A DNA stretch of 64,000 nt from Rhodonellum psychrophilum GCM71 = DSM 17998 (GTDB lineage Bacteria; Bacteroidota; Bacteroidia; Cytophagales; Cyclobacteriaceae): the NCBI RefSeq assembly GCF_000381545.1, contig NZ_KB906678.1, positions 1 through 64,000 of the forward strand, in the 5' to 3' direction. The position numbers were made by a program, and so were the translations under genes. Position 1 is the first letter of the stretch. The number at the start of each line of letters is the position of its first letter. The notes under the pieces are model-generated. The model did no database searches, had not been told where the DNA came from, and saw only the letters and a list, made by a program, of their open reading frames with translations. This document shows, one piece after another, positions 35,035 through 46,500 of the stretch.

Positions 35035-36465
35035 ATGAAAAAATTCATCCCGCCTTTCTTTTTATCCCTTATTTTAGGTTTGATAGGGGGTCCACTTGTT
35101 CATGGTCAGGAACTTTTTTTAGTCAACAATGTCTCCATTGAGGAGGAGACGATTTCTCCAAAATATCAATTTGATTACATCCCTGATTTCACCTACCAGC
35201 AAGTAGCCACAAGAGTGGGTGCAATGGAGACGGAAATGTCCTTCAATTTGAATGAAAGGATTTTTTCCTTCATCAATTATTTTGCGGTCAGAAATAGGGA
35301 ATATTCGAGAATGGTCTTGGAAAGAAAGGATATTTTCTTTCCTCTTTTTGAAGAAACATTGGCAAGGCACGACATGCCAGATGATATAAAGTTTTTGGCC
35401 ATCATCGAGTCCGGACTGAATCCAAAAGCAAAATCAAGGGTAGGCGCAATGGGACTATGGCAGTTTATGCCTGCTACTGGAAGAATGTATAACCTGCACG
35501 CCAACAGTGATATCGATGACAGAATGGATCCGGAAATGGCAACAGATGCCGCAGCAAAGTATTTAAAATCCCTTTACAGAATGTTTGGGGATTGGGAAGT
35601 TGCTCTTGCTGCCTATAACTGTGGCCCTGGAAACGTCAGAAAAGCCATCAGGAAATCCGGTGGGAAGAAGACTTTTGAGGGAATATATGATCATCTTCCG
35701 AAAGAAACCAGAAGCTATGTCCCCCAATTTCAGGCAATGATGTATGTTTTGAGATATGCCGAGGAACACAATCTTGTCTTGGAACATCCCTCCTACCCCA
35801 TTGCATATGACAAAATCCTCTTCAACCAAGAATTGGATTTGGAGAAATTCGCCAAAATGACGGACATTTGCATCGCCGATTTGGAACAGCTCAATCCTTC
35901 CATCCAAAATAGATTGATTCCCGCCTCACATCAAAATCTTGCCCTACGTATCCCAAAATCAAAATCCGACTACGTAACAGAAAATCTTAACGAGTTTTCA
36001 AATGCCGTGAAGTTGACTTCGGACAGGTATGTCGCCCTTCGGCAACCCAATAGCATCAACACCAACAAACCCGCAGTTGCGGCCACAACCAACGTTTCTA
36101 CCGCCAACCAAGAAAGGATCCCTTATAAAGTAAAATCAGGTGATGCGTTGGGGAAAATCGCCCAAAAACATGGGACCACAGTGGACAACATCAAAAGTTG
36201 GAACAACCTGACTTCCAACACCATTAAGATTGGGCAAACACTCTACATTTTTGCCTCGCAAAAATCCCCAGATCAAAACATTGCCCAAAACACCCAACGA
36301 TCACCTTCGTCAATCGAAAACCCAAAAGTCTATATCGTCCAGCCGGGTGACTCGCTCTGGTTGATTTCAAAAAAATTGAATGGAATTCATATTGATCAAA
36401 TCAAAAAACTCAATAACCTGAATTCAAATCAAATCAAGCCAGGGCAAAAATTAATCATAGGATAA
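35035..36465 (+). CDS. mltD: MltD-type lytic transglycosylase with two LysM domains
   Basis: A 476-residue exported murein lytic enzyme, taken from the ATG at 35035 (signal peptide MKKFIPPFFLSLILGLIGGP, cleavage near VHGQ); an upstream TTG at 35014 is open but adds nothing useful. The SLT domain (about 105-245) shows the catalytic Glu125 in LAIIESGLNP, then GAMGLWQFMPATGR and ALAAYNCGPGNV. Two C-terminal LysM units (about 364-410 and 430-476) carry YKVKSGDALGKIAQKHG and YIVQPGDSLWLISKKL for peptidoglycan binding. It follows gatA by 17 bp. Confidence 0.93.
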   Translation: MKKFIPPFFLSLILGLIGGPLVHGQELFLVNNVSIEEETISPKYQFDYIPDFTYQQVATRVGAMETEMSFNLNERIFSFINYFAVRNREYSRMVLERKDIFFPLFEETLARHDMPDDIKFLAIIESGLNPKAKSRVGAMGLWQFMPATGRMYNLHANSDIDDRMDPEMATDAAAKYLKSLYRMFGDWEVALAAYNCGPGNVRKAIRKSGGKKTFEGIYDHLPKETRSYVPQFQAMMYVLRYAEEHNLVLEHPSYPIAYDKILFNQELDLEKFAKMTDICIADLEQLNPSIQNRLIPASHQNLALRIPKSKSDYVTENLNEFSNAVKLTSDRYVALRQPNSINTNKPAVAATTNVSTANQERIPYKVKSGDALGKIAQKHGTTVDNIKSWNNLTSNTIKIGQTLYIFASQKSPDQNIAQNTQRSPSSIENPKVYIVQPGDSLWLISKKLNGIHIDQIKKLNNLNSNQIKPGQKLIIG

Positions 36466-36547
36466 ACTAAATTATTGGTATTTATTTTTTTTATTATTCC
36501 TCCATTTAATAAATTGTGAGCGTTTGATCCATTAAAAATTCAAAGTT

Positions 36548-37654
36548 ATGTCCATAAAAAACAAATCCCTATTGGTACTTGCCCTATTTATGGCAAGTAT
36601 GGTACTTTGGAGCTGTGAAGAAAATTCAGAGACGGCTTCCTCTATGAAACCCAAAGCCAGAGGGGCTATTGGAGAAATAGTTTTGGCCATCGATTCCGTC
36701 AAATGGCAAGGCCCTGTCGGCGTTGCCTTGAGAGAGGTCTTCCAAGAGGATCTCCAAGGACTCATTCGGGATGAAAGCATATTTACCATCAGGAGAGTCG
36801 ATCCGAGAGCCATGTCACGAATCCTTCGCATGGCTACCAACATCGTCTATGTCACCACCTTCGATGACAGAAAAGCAGGCAGTCAAAACATCAATTCCCA
36901 GTTTACGAAAGAATCAAAAGAAAAAGCACTGTCTGACCCCTCGCTCTATTTACTGAGAAAGGTTGATGAATTTGCACTTGGCCAAGAAGTAATCTACCTT
37001 TTCGGAAACAGTGAGCAGGAACTTATCCAAAATCTTGAAATCAATAAAGGTAAGATTCAAAACTTATTCGCGGTCAGAGAAAGGGACCGATTGGCTAAAT
37101 TGCTGCTTGCCAGAAAAAGCTCCTCTGCAAGTGTGGCAGGAGAACCCCTAGGGTTGAAAATAAATGTCCCTGCTTCTTATCAGATCGCCAAACAAGAGAA
37201 TGATTTTTTATGGTTAAGACAACCTACACCAACAGGGAATCGGCCAGATATCAGTCTTTTCTTTTACGAAACCGACTATGTCTCCGAGGATCAAGTCTCG
37301 CCGGAATCCATTATTGAACTGAGAACTGAAATCACCCGGAAGCATATTTATGGGGATCCCAACAACAGAAATTCTTACTTGGTGATTGAGACGGTGGATC
37401 CCGCCCCCGTATTCAAAAATTTTATGATCAATAACAATTACGCTGTCGAAATCAGGGGCGGTTGGAAAACAAACAACCTGAGTATGGGAGGTTCCTTTTT
37501 GGCTTATGCGATCGTAGATAGCAAGGAAGGAAAACTGTATTATATGGAAGGCTTTCTATACTACCCAAATGAATCCCACCGTGAATCTATAAGAGAAATT
37601 GAAACCCTATTGCTAGCGACAGAAGTAGCCCCAAAAGGTGAAAAGGAAAGCTAA
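36548..37654 (+). CDS. DUF4837 family lipoprotein
   Basis: A 368-residue lipoprotein (MSIKNKSLLVLALFMASMVL then WSC, Cys23 lipobox). The mature part matches DUF4837: GAIGEIVLAIDSVKWQGPVG, the strand DPRAMSRILRMATNIVYVTT, and a second half starting LKINVPASYQIAKQENDFLW. Function unknown; it is restricted to Bacteroidota as far as I know. It lies 21 bp before the malic enzyme gene and is probably co-transcribed. The 82 bp before it are T-rich without a hairpin. Confidence 0.92.
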   Translation: MSIKNKSLLVLALFMASMVLWSCEENSETASSMKPKARGAIGEIVLAIDSVKWQGPVGVALREVFQEDLQGLIRDESIFTIRRVDPRAMSRILRMATNIVYVTTFDDRKAGSQNINSQFTKESKEKALSDPSLYLLRKVDEFALGQEVIYLFGNSEQELIQNLEINKGKIQNLFAVRERDRLAKLLLARKSSSASVAGEPLGLKINVPASYQIAKQENDFLWLRQPTPTGNRPDISLFFYETDYVSEDQVSPESIIELRTEITRKHIYGDPNNRNSYLVIETVDPAPVFKNFMINNNYAVEIRGGWKTNNLSMGGSFLAYAIVDSKEGKLYYMEGFLYYPNESHRESIREIETLLLATEVAPKGEKES

Positions 37655-37675
37655 TTAAACACACAATACACCTTT

Positions 37676-39946
37676 ATGGCGATTAAAATCAGAAGAGAAG
37701 ACGCATTAAATTATCATACCCAAGGCAAACCAGGTAAAATCGAAGTGGTTCCGACCAAACCCCTCTCAAGTCAAATTGACCTTGCATTGGCCTACTCACC
37801 CGGTGTGGCTGAACCCTGTAAGGAAATAGCTGCTGATAAAGAAAATGTCTACAAATACACGGCAAAAGGAAATCTTGTCGCAGTGATTACCAATGGCACA
37901 GCAGTATTAGGACTTGGTGACATCGGACCAGAAGCATCAAAACCCGTTATGGAAGGAAAAGGTGTCCTTTTCAAGAAATTTGCAGGTATCGATGTTTTTG
38001 ACATAGAAATCGACGAGAAAGATCCTCTCAAACTAATCCAAATCATAAAATCGCTTGAGCCCACTTTTGGCGGAATAAATTTGGAAGATATCAAAGCACC
38101 GGAATGCTTTTTAATTGAAACCACGCTGAAAAAAGAGATGAATATCCCTGTCATGCACGATGACCAGCATGGGACGGCAATTATTTCTGGAGCGGCATTG
38201 ATCAATGCGCTGGAAGTGGTGGACAAAAAACTTGAAAATATCAAGCTTGTGGTTTTGGGAGCTGGAGCTGCTGCAGTTTCCTGTACGAGGTTTTACATCA
38301 GTTTGGGTGTCAATCCTGAAAACATTGTCATCTGTGACAAAGAAGGTGTAATACGTGCGGACAGACACGATCTTGATGATATCAAGAGGGCTTTTGCTAC
38401 CAATAGGGATATCCATACCCTTTCCGATGCCTTGACTGGCGCGGATGTATTCTTGGGCTTGTCCGCTGGGAATGTAGTGACAGCCGAACAAATCCAGTTA
38501 ATGGGACCCAATCCAATTGTTTTTGCATTGGCCAATCCAGATCCTGAAATTTCCTATGAATTGGCAATGTCTTCCCGCGAAGATCTTATCATGGCTACAG
38601 GCAGATCTGACTATCCCAACCAAGTGAATAACGTTTTGGGATTCCCATACATTTTTAGGGGAGCATTGGATGTCCGAGCAACCTCGATCAATGAAGAGAT
38701 GAAATTGGCAGCCACCAAAGCGATTGCCAAACTTGCCAAAGAAGCCGTACCCGAGATAGTTAACAAAGCCTATGGAGACAGCAAATTGGCTTTCGGTAGA
38801 TTTTATCTGATTCCAAAACCACTTGACCCAAGACTCATCACTACTATTGCACCTGCAGTAGCAAGAGCAGCCATGGAATCCGGTGTCGCCAAAACCGTCA
38901 TTACTGACTGGGAAGCCTATGAACTTGAACTTCAGGAGCGTATTGGAATTGACCAACGCCTGATGTCAAGAGTGATCTCCAGAGCGAAAAAGAATCCAAA
39001 AAGAGTCGTGTTTGCAGAAGCTGACAATATCAAAATATTGAAAGCTGCTCAAATCATTCGGGATGAAAAAATTGCCATTCCAATCTTGCTGGGCAACACC
39101 GACAAAATCAAGAACCTAATTGAGGAGAACAAGTTGGATTTGAGTGGTGTCACCATCATCAATCCTTATGAAAATGAAGACAAGTTAAGCCACTTTGGCA
39201 GCGTTCTTTTTGAGAAGAGAAAAAGAAAGGGTTTAACTGCACCTGAGTGTTACAGGTTGATGAGGGACAGAAATTATTTTGGCGCGATGATGGTACAATT
39301 GGGTGAAGCAGATGCGCTGATTTCGGGTCTTACCAAGGATTATCCCAAAACAATTCTTCCTTCCCTTCAAGTTATCGGGATCAAACCCGGAGTGGACAGG
39401 GTTGCGGGAATGTACATCATGAATACCGCAAAAGGCCCCTATTTCTTTGCCGATACGACCGTTAATCTCAATCCAACTGCTGAAGAATTGGCGGAAATCA
39501 TTGGATTGACTGCCAGTGGAGTCAAATTCTTTGACATTGAGCCAAGAATCGCGGTCCTCTCCTATTCAAACTTTGGCTCAGCCAAGGGAGAAGTCGCTTC
39601 AAAAACTGCCAAAGCCACAGAGATTGCAAAAGCCAAATTCCCTAACTTGGTGATTGAGGGTGAAATGCAGGCCAATGTCGCATTGAATGAGGAAATTCAA
39701 AAAGAGAATTATCCATTCAGTGCCTTGATTGGAAAAAAAGCCAACACTTTGATTTTCCCCGACCTAAGCTCTGGTAACATCGCTTACAAACTCCTTTCAG
39801 AAATCGGAAATGCCGAGGCTATCGGCCCGATTCTTTTGGGGATGAACAAGCCCGTGCACATCCTACAATTAGGAAGTTCCATCCGGGAAATCGTCAATAT
39901 GGTAGCGATTGCAGTGGTCGATGCCCAAACGCAAAGTGCTCTATGA
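37676..39946 (+). CDS. maeB: NADP-dependent malic enzyme with phosphotransacetylase-like domain
   Basis: A 756-residue two-domain protein. The malic enzyme half (about 1-430) converts malate to pyruvate and CO2: AYSPGVAEPCKEIA, GLGDIGPEASKPVMEGKG, MHDDQHGTAIISGAAL, the NADP-binding VVLGAGAAAVSC and ALANPDPEIS are all present. The second half (about 430-756) is a phosphate acetyltransferase-like domain that in MaeB proteins binds acetyl-CoA as a regulator (VFAEADNIKILKAA, LQVIGIKPGVDRVAGMYIM). Length is normal for MaeB. Its TGA overlaps the ruvA start by four bases. Confidence 0.95.
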   Translation: MAIKIRREDALNYHTQGKPGKIEVVPTKPLSSQIDLALAYSPGVAEPCKEIAADKENVYKYTAKGNLVAVITNGTAVLGLGDIGPEASKPVMEGKGVLFKKFAGIDVFDIEIDEKDPLKLIQIIKSLEPTFGGINLEDIKAPECFLIETTLKKEMNIPVMHDDQHGTAIISGAALINALEVVDKKLENIKLVVLGAGAAAVSCTRFYISLGVNPENIVICDKEGVIRADRHDLDDIKRAFATNRDIHTLSDALTGADVFLGLSAGNVVTAEQIQLMGPNPIVFALANPDPEISYELAMSSREDLIMATGRSDYPNQVNNVLGFPYIFRGALDVRATSINEEMKLAATKAIAKLAKEAVPEIVNKAYGDSKLAFGRFYLIPKPLDPRLITTIAPAVARAAMESGVAKTVITDWEAYELELQERIGIDQRLMSRVISRAKKNPKRVVFAEADNIKILKAAQIIRDEKIAIPILLGNTDKIKNLIEENKLDLSGVTIINPYENEDKLSHFGSVLFEKRKRKGLTAPECYRLMRDRNYFGAMMVQLGEADALISGLTKDYPKTILPSLQVIGIKPGVDRVAGMYIMNTAKGPYFFADTTVNLNPTAEELAEIIGLTASGVKFFDIEPRIAVLSYSNFGSAKGEVASKTAKATEIAKAKFPNLVIEGEMQANVALNEEIQKENYPFSALIGKKANTLIFPDLSSGNIAYKLLSEIGNAEAIGPILLGMNKPVHILQLGSSIREIVNMVAIAVVDAQTQSAL

Positions 39947-40542
39947 TCGTATATCTAAAAGGCAAACTTGTCTTTAAAGACCCCACTTATGTCATCATTG
40001 ACATAAGTGGGATTGGCTATCAAGTCAAAATATCCCTTCAAACATATTCAAAAATAAAAGATGAGGAGCAGGTAATGCTCCTCACCTTTTTACACATCAA
40101 AGAGGATGCCCATACCCTATATGGATTCAAAGAAGAATCTGAGAAAAAATTATTTTTAAACCTGATCTCCATTTCAGGAGTGGGTCCGAACACTGGATTG
40201 ATGATTTTATCCTCCCTAAGTACCGAAGAACTTGAGCAGGCCATTATCCAAGGAGATGACAAAACCATCCAAAATGTAAAAGGCGTTGGAATAAAAACTG
40301 CCCAAAGAATAATCTTGGAATTGAAGGACAAGGTGAGAAAGGATTCCCTTTTGGACAATGCTACTGCCCCACAAGGCTTTATGAAACAAAGTAATAAAAC
40401 CCGGGAAGAAGCGTTGCAAGCATTGATTACTTTGGGTTTTCCAAAAGCAGCCGCCGAGAAAAATATAGCGACAGTTTTGAAAAAAACAGGGAACGAAATT
40501 TCCTTAGAAGATTTAATTAAAGCATCTTTAAAAACTTCTTAA
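39943..40542 (+). CDS. ruvA: Holliday junction branch migration protein RuvA
   Basis: A 199-residue RuvA. The N-terminal OB fold starts MIVYLKGKLVFKDPTYVIID, the tandem helix-hairpin-helix region has LISISGVGPNTGLMIL and VKGVGIKTAQRIILELKDK, and the flexible linker and domain III (REEALQALITLGFPKAAAEK) that contacts RuvB are intact. It binds four-way junctions as a tetramer and recruits RuvB. Translationally coupled to maeB by an ATGA overlap, and 16 bp before sprA. Confidence 0.97.
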   Translation: MIVYLKGKLVFKDPTYVIIDISGIGYQVKISLQTYSKIKDEEQVMLLTFLHIKEDAHTLYGFKEESEKKLFLNLISISGVGPNTGLMILSSLSTEELEQAIIQGDDKTIQNVKGVGIKTAQRIILELKDKVRKDSLLDNATAPQGFMKQSNKTREEALQALITLGFPKAAAEKNIATVLKKTGNEISLEDLIKASLKTS

Positions 40543-40558
40543 TTAATAGAAAAACCAA

Positions 40559-43500
40559 TTGGACTTTTGCTGTAGCTGTTTTTTTTTGGAAAAGCGTTCA
40601 GTCTTCTTCTTCCCGACAATAGCGCTCCTGCTCTTGAATTTTTCATTATTCCCTATAGCGAAAGCCAAGGCCCAACAAACAAATATTGATACACTAAACA
40701 CAAGAATGGACTCCCTCAATAAAAGAAGGATGCTCCCCTCTTTTCTTTTGTGGCAAAACCTGAACACAAATCCATTATACCCAAGCCAAAACCCCTTCAG
40801 CAAACGGTATTCGCCATTTTATCTCAATGGGGCCAAAGAACAAAAAATACAAGTTGAGCTGGATTCTGTTTTGAAGTATAGAATTCAAGATCAGTTGGAT
40901 TCAACAGATGTGGAATCAGGTTATGTCTATGATTTTGAGGATTTCTCAAAACTCCAAGAATTCCGAATCAGGCAGGAGTATTGGCGCAACCGATCCAGGG
41001 GAATGGATGGAGAAAGTGCCGTAAGTGGTAGATCACTTATCCCCCCTATTACGGTAAGCCCAACTTTTGACCGGATTTTTGGGGGAAGCGAGATCAACAT
41101 TACCCCCACCGGCTATGTCAACTTGGATCTTGGTGCTATCTTTCGAAGAATAGACAATCCCTCGATACCCATCCGACAACAACAGAATGGCGGGTTCAAT
41201 TTCGACCAACAGATCCAAATGAGTGTGAATGGAACTTTGGGTCAAAAGATGAAGCTGGGCGCCAATTTTGACTCAAACAATTCTTTTGATTTTCAAAATC
41301 AACTTAAGGTAGAATACACAGGGTTTCAGGAAGACATCATCAAAAGCATCGAAATCGGAAATGTCAGCATGCCGATCCAAAACAGCTTGATTCAAGGTGC
41401 TCAAAATCTTTTCGGTGTCAAAACACAGCTTCAATTCGGGAAATTGATGGTCACCGGTGTTGCTTCTACCCAAAGGGGAAGAAGGGATGAACTGGTCATC
41501 GAAGGAGGAGGTCAGGGGAGAAGTTTTGAGATCCAAGGCTCCGATTATGATGAAAACAGGCATTTCTTTCTGGGACATTTTTTCAGGGAAAATTACGAAA
41601 GATGGTTAAGAGGTTTGCCTCAGATTCTTTCAGGGGTAAATGTCACCAGAGTGGAAGTTTACATCATGAACCGGGCAAACAACACCGAAACCCTCCGGAA
41701 CTTTGCCGCATTTATAGATCTTGGAGAAGGCCAACGGGTTTTCAAGCCAGGAAACCCCAATGTTGGACCGGGATCTCCCGGAGCCCCTGCAGGAAACGCG
41801 GCCAACCTTCTCTATGCCAACCTCAACGGCAATCCCTCCTTCAGACCCTTTGATACTGGATCAAATGCAATAGAGAACGCTCTTGGACTAGTGAAAGGAG
41901 TTGATTTTGAGCAGATCAATGGTTCGAGAAAGTTGGCTCCCACCGAATTTATTTTCAATCGGGAACTTGGATATATTTCACTGTCTAGGAAGCTCCAAAA
42001 TGATGAAGTACTTGCCGTTTCCTATGAATACACCTTCAACGGCAATGTTTTCAAGGTTGGTGAATTATCGGAAGACTATCAAAACAGGCCCGAAAATGAG
42101 ATCATTTTCATGAAACTCCTTAGGCCCGCAAGGATCAATACCAGGATTCCAACTTGGGACCTGATGATGAAGAATATATACAACCTGAATGCAGCCCAAA
42201 TAAAGCAAGACGGTTTCCAACTCCAGATCATCTATCGGGATGACCGGACGGGATTGGACAATCCCAGCTTGTTGGAAGGTGCGAATTTAAAAAATCAGCC
42301 CTTAATCCGATTGACAGGTTTGGATAACCTGAATCCCCAGAATGACCCTTCCCCTGACGGAAATTTCGATTTCATTCCGGGGGTCACTATTTTCCCTGAC
42401 AGAGGTTATTTGGTTTTCCCTGTTTTGGAACCCTTCGGGAAAACCTTGGAAAAACTCTTTCTCCCCAATGAAGCGGTGCTGCAAGACAAATATGTCTATG
42501 ACACCCTTTACCGAACAACCCAAGCGGATGCGGAATTGGTCACCAGACTCAACAAATTTTTCTTAAAAGGAAGGCTCAATGCCGGTTCCTCCTCTGAGAT
42601 ACTCCTCCCAGGTCTTAATATTTCTCCCGGATCCGTCATCGTCATGGCAGGAAACATCCCCCTTACCGAAGGGGTTGATTTCACCATCGATTACAACATC
42701 GGAAGGGTCAATATCATCAATGAAGGAATTTTACAATCTGGAAAAAGAATTTCCATCAGTTTTGAAAAGGCCGATTTGGTTTCTTTTCAGACCAGGAGTC
42801 TTTTGGGCACCAGAATCGATTATTTGCACAGTGACAAATTCAACGTGGGAGGCACTTTCCTTTTCCTCAACGAAAGACCCAATATCACCAGAATAGCCAC
42901 AGGAAGCGAGACTTTGAGAAACAGTATGTGGGGCTTGGATGCCAATTTCAGCGACGAGTCAAGGTTTTTGACGAAATTTGCTGATGCATTGCCTTTCACC
43001 AACACCAAGGAAGAATCCATGGTGCAAATCAGCGGTGAATTCGCACAACTCCTTCCGGGAACCTCAAACAAGGTCAATGGAGAGGCTGCATCCTATATCG
43101 ATGACTTTGAATCTGCCATTATCCCATCCAATTTGGGTGGTGCTGCTGCCCAGACTTGGAAGTTGGCGGCTACGCCCAAAACCGAGAATGATGCTTTTGA
43201 TTTGAGCCTGATGACCGAAGACAAACTCGGAAACGCCTACAAAAGGGCTCGGGTCGCTTGGTACAATATCGACAACATCTTCTATAGGGAACAGGGCCAA
43301 GGTGTCCCTTCCAACATCAGCAGGGTAGACCGAAACAATCATTATGTGAGGAGAGTTATCCCCCAAGAAATTTTCCCCAGAAGGGATCGTGATGTAATCG
43401 TGGTACCAGAGCCACTTTTCGAATTGGCCTATTTCCCTGCTGAAAGAGGAATGTACAATTACAATCCAGCACTTACGCCCGATGGACTTCTCCCAGATCC

Positions 43501-46500
43501 AAAAAGCAATTATGGTGGTGTCACCCGAGCCATTACAACGGAAGTGGATTTTGACAGGACAAATATTGAATACTTGGAATTTTGGTTGCTGGATCCATTC
43601 ATCCAAGGTGAAAATGGCCGGGTGCTGGATGGGGTTTTTAATCAGAACAACACCACGGGAGGAAAGCTAAGATTCAACTTGGGGGATATTTCTGAAGACA
43701 TTATCAAGGATGGAAGACACGGTTTTGAAAACGGTCTTCCCGTAGATGGAGATCCGAACCAGACAACAATGACCGAATGGGGTAGGATTACGAGACAACA
43801 ATTTCTCATTCCTGCTTTCGACAACTCTCCTACGGCAAGGGCAAACCAGGATGTAGGTCTTGATGGTCTCAAAAGTGAAGATGAAGTTGCTTTTTTCAGG
43901 GACCGATTCCTCAATCGACTGAATGTCAACCCTCCTGCACTTGCCCAGATTTTAGAAGACGTATCTTCCGATAATTTTCAATATTATCTGGATGAAACAT
44001 TTGATCGAAGTGACACCAAAATCTTGGAAAGATACAAGAAATTCAACGGGATGGAGGGAAACACCCCTATCACCTCCAATGTCAATTTGCCCTATATCCC
44101 TTCTGGCTCCAATCTTCCCGATAATGAAGATTTGAACAATGACAATACCATCAACGAACTTGAAAATTATTATGAGTATGAAATTGACCTAAAACCCAAT
44201 GAATTGGAAGTAGGGAGCAATTACATTGTGGATAAGGTTACGAGCAATCAAAGCGGTGATGAAGTTTCTTGGTATTTGTTTAGGATTCCTGTAAGGACTC
44301 CGGATAGAACAGAAGGAGATATCAGCGGCTTTAAATCCATTCGGTTTATGAGAACTTATTTGACTGGATTTGAACAACCTGTTGTGCTCAGGATGGCGAA
44401 TTTTCGGCTGGTAGGTTCCCAATGGAGGGTATTCCAAGAATCGCTTTTTGAACGTGGCTTTTTTGAGATTCCAGAACCTGACAATTCAAATTTGACTGTG
44501 GGTGTAGTAAACATTGAAGAAAACAGTCAGGGAAGCCCCACCCAGAGCCCCTACGTACTGCCTCCGGGAATCACCCGAGACAGAGACAACCTGTCCACAG
44601 TGGAAAGACAGCTCAATGAGCAATCCCTCAAACTTTGTGTGGAAGATTTGCAGGCCCGAGATGCCCGAGCAGTGTTCAAAAACATGAATGGTCTGGACAT
44701 GGTCCAATTCAAAAGATTGAAGATGTTTTTTCATGCAGACAGTGAGGATGCACGCGATGGCGAGCTTACAGCATTTTTGAGAATCGGCACAGATTACACG
44801 GACAATTACTACGAAATAGAAGTTCCATTATTGATCACTCCGAAAGGAACGAGGGATCCAAGTCAGATTTGGCCTCTTGAAAATGAAATCGATGTGGCGA
44901 TCAGCGAAATCGTGGGGGTAAAAGTAGCAAGAGACAATCAACGGGTTCCTTTGAACCTCGCCTTTAGCCAAGACATTCGTCAATACAAGGTTACAGTCGT
45001 CGGTAGGCCAGAATTGAGTATGATCCAGGGCATGATGATTGGAATCAGAAATCCTGGGAACAGCGGAACCGCGGCAAGATCTGTTTGTCTTTGGGCAAAT
45101 GAATTGCGCGTCACTGGATTCAACGAGTCCTCAGGCTGGGCAGCCAATGCCATATTGAATGCAAAAATTGCAGATGTAGCTGTCATTTCGACTTCCATCA
45201 GACACAACGCAATAGGTTTTGGAGGATTGGAAACCCGCTTGTCACAAAGGGCAAGACAGGCGAGCACCCAATATGATATTTCAGCCAACATCAATGTGGA
45301 CAAATTGCTACCGGAAGCCCTGAACGTGAATATCCCAATGTATGTCAGCTTTGAAAATGCTTCCATTAGGCCAGAATTTGACCCCTTGAATCCAGATGTG
45401 CCTTTTGAAGTCGCCTTAGGGAAATTCAGTACCGACTCAGAAAGGGAATTTTATAGAAAACAGGTCGTAGATCAGGTAAAAAGAAAAAATATCGGTTTTA
45501 CCAATGTCAGGAAAAACAGGAACCCCGAAAAGGAAAAAACACATGTTTATGATTTGAGCAATTTCTCCTTTTCGTATGCTTATGGCTCGGTAAAACAAAG
45601 CAACATCAATACCGAGAGCTACAATTATGAGACATACGTGGGAAATGTCAGCTATAATTACCAACCCAAACCATTGGTTTTTGAGCCATTCAAGAATTCC
45701 GAAAAACTCAGTGGAAAACATCTAAAACTAATCAAAGATATAAATTTCAATTTCTCCCCCACCCTGTTCACTGCCCGACTGGACTTGGACCGGCGTTTTA
45801 TGCGTACCCAGTACAGGAATGACCAATTGGGAATTGAGGGTGTGGATCCATTCTTCCAAAAAAGCTTCTTCCTGAATCGATCTTACAACCTGAATTGGGA
45901 TCTTACCAAAAACCTCCGTGTGGATTTCATGAGCAGAGTCCTATCAGTGATCGATGAGCCTGAAGGAGACCTCGATTCGGAGGTGAAAAGGGATTCCCTA
46001 AGGACCAACATCAGAAACTTGGGAAGAACCACCAATTACACCCATCAATTGATGGTGAACTATACCCTGCCCTTGGACAAAGTTCCAAGTCTGGATTGGA
46101 TTAGGGCAGACATGCGATATTCGGCAAATTATTCATGGCTGACTGGTGCCATTGGACAAAAAGACACTTTGGGGAATGTGATCCAAAACACCAGAGACCG
46201 AGCCTTCAACGGCAAACTGGATTTTGTCAGGTTGTATAACAAAAGCGCCAAGCTAAAGGCCTTGAGTGCACCAAGGCGGCCAAGCATCCCCGGAAGAACC
46301 ACTATCAATGCACAAGATACCATAGGCACTCCATTCACGAACAAACTTTTGAAATTGCTGACGATGGTCAAGGATATCAATTTTAGGTATTCCATCATTG
46401 AGGGCACGTTCCTGCCCGGATATATGGAAAACACAAATTTGCTTGGATTGGACAGAAGCTTTATGAATCCAGGTCTGGGATTTATCACCGGAAGCCAAAA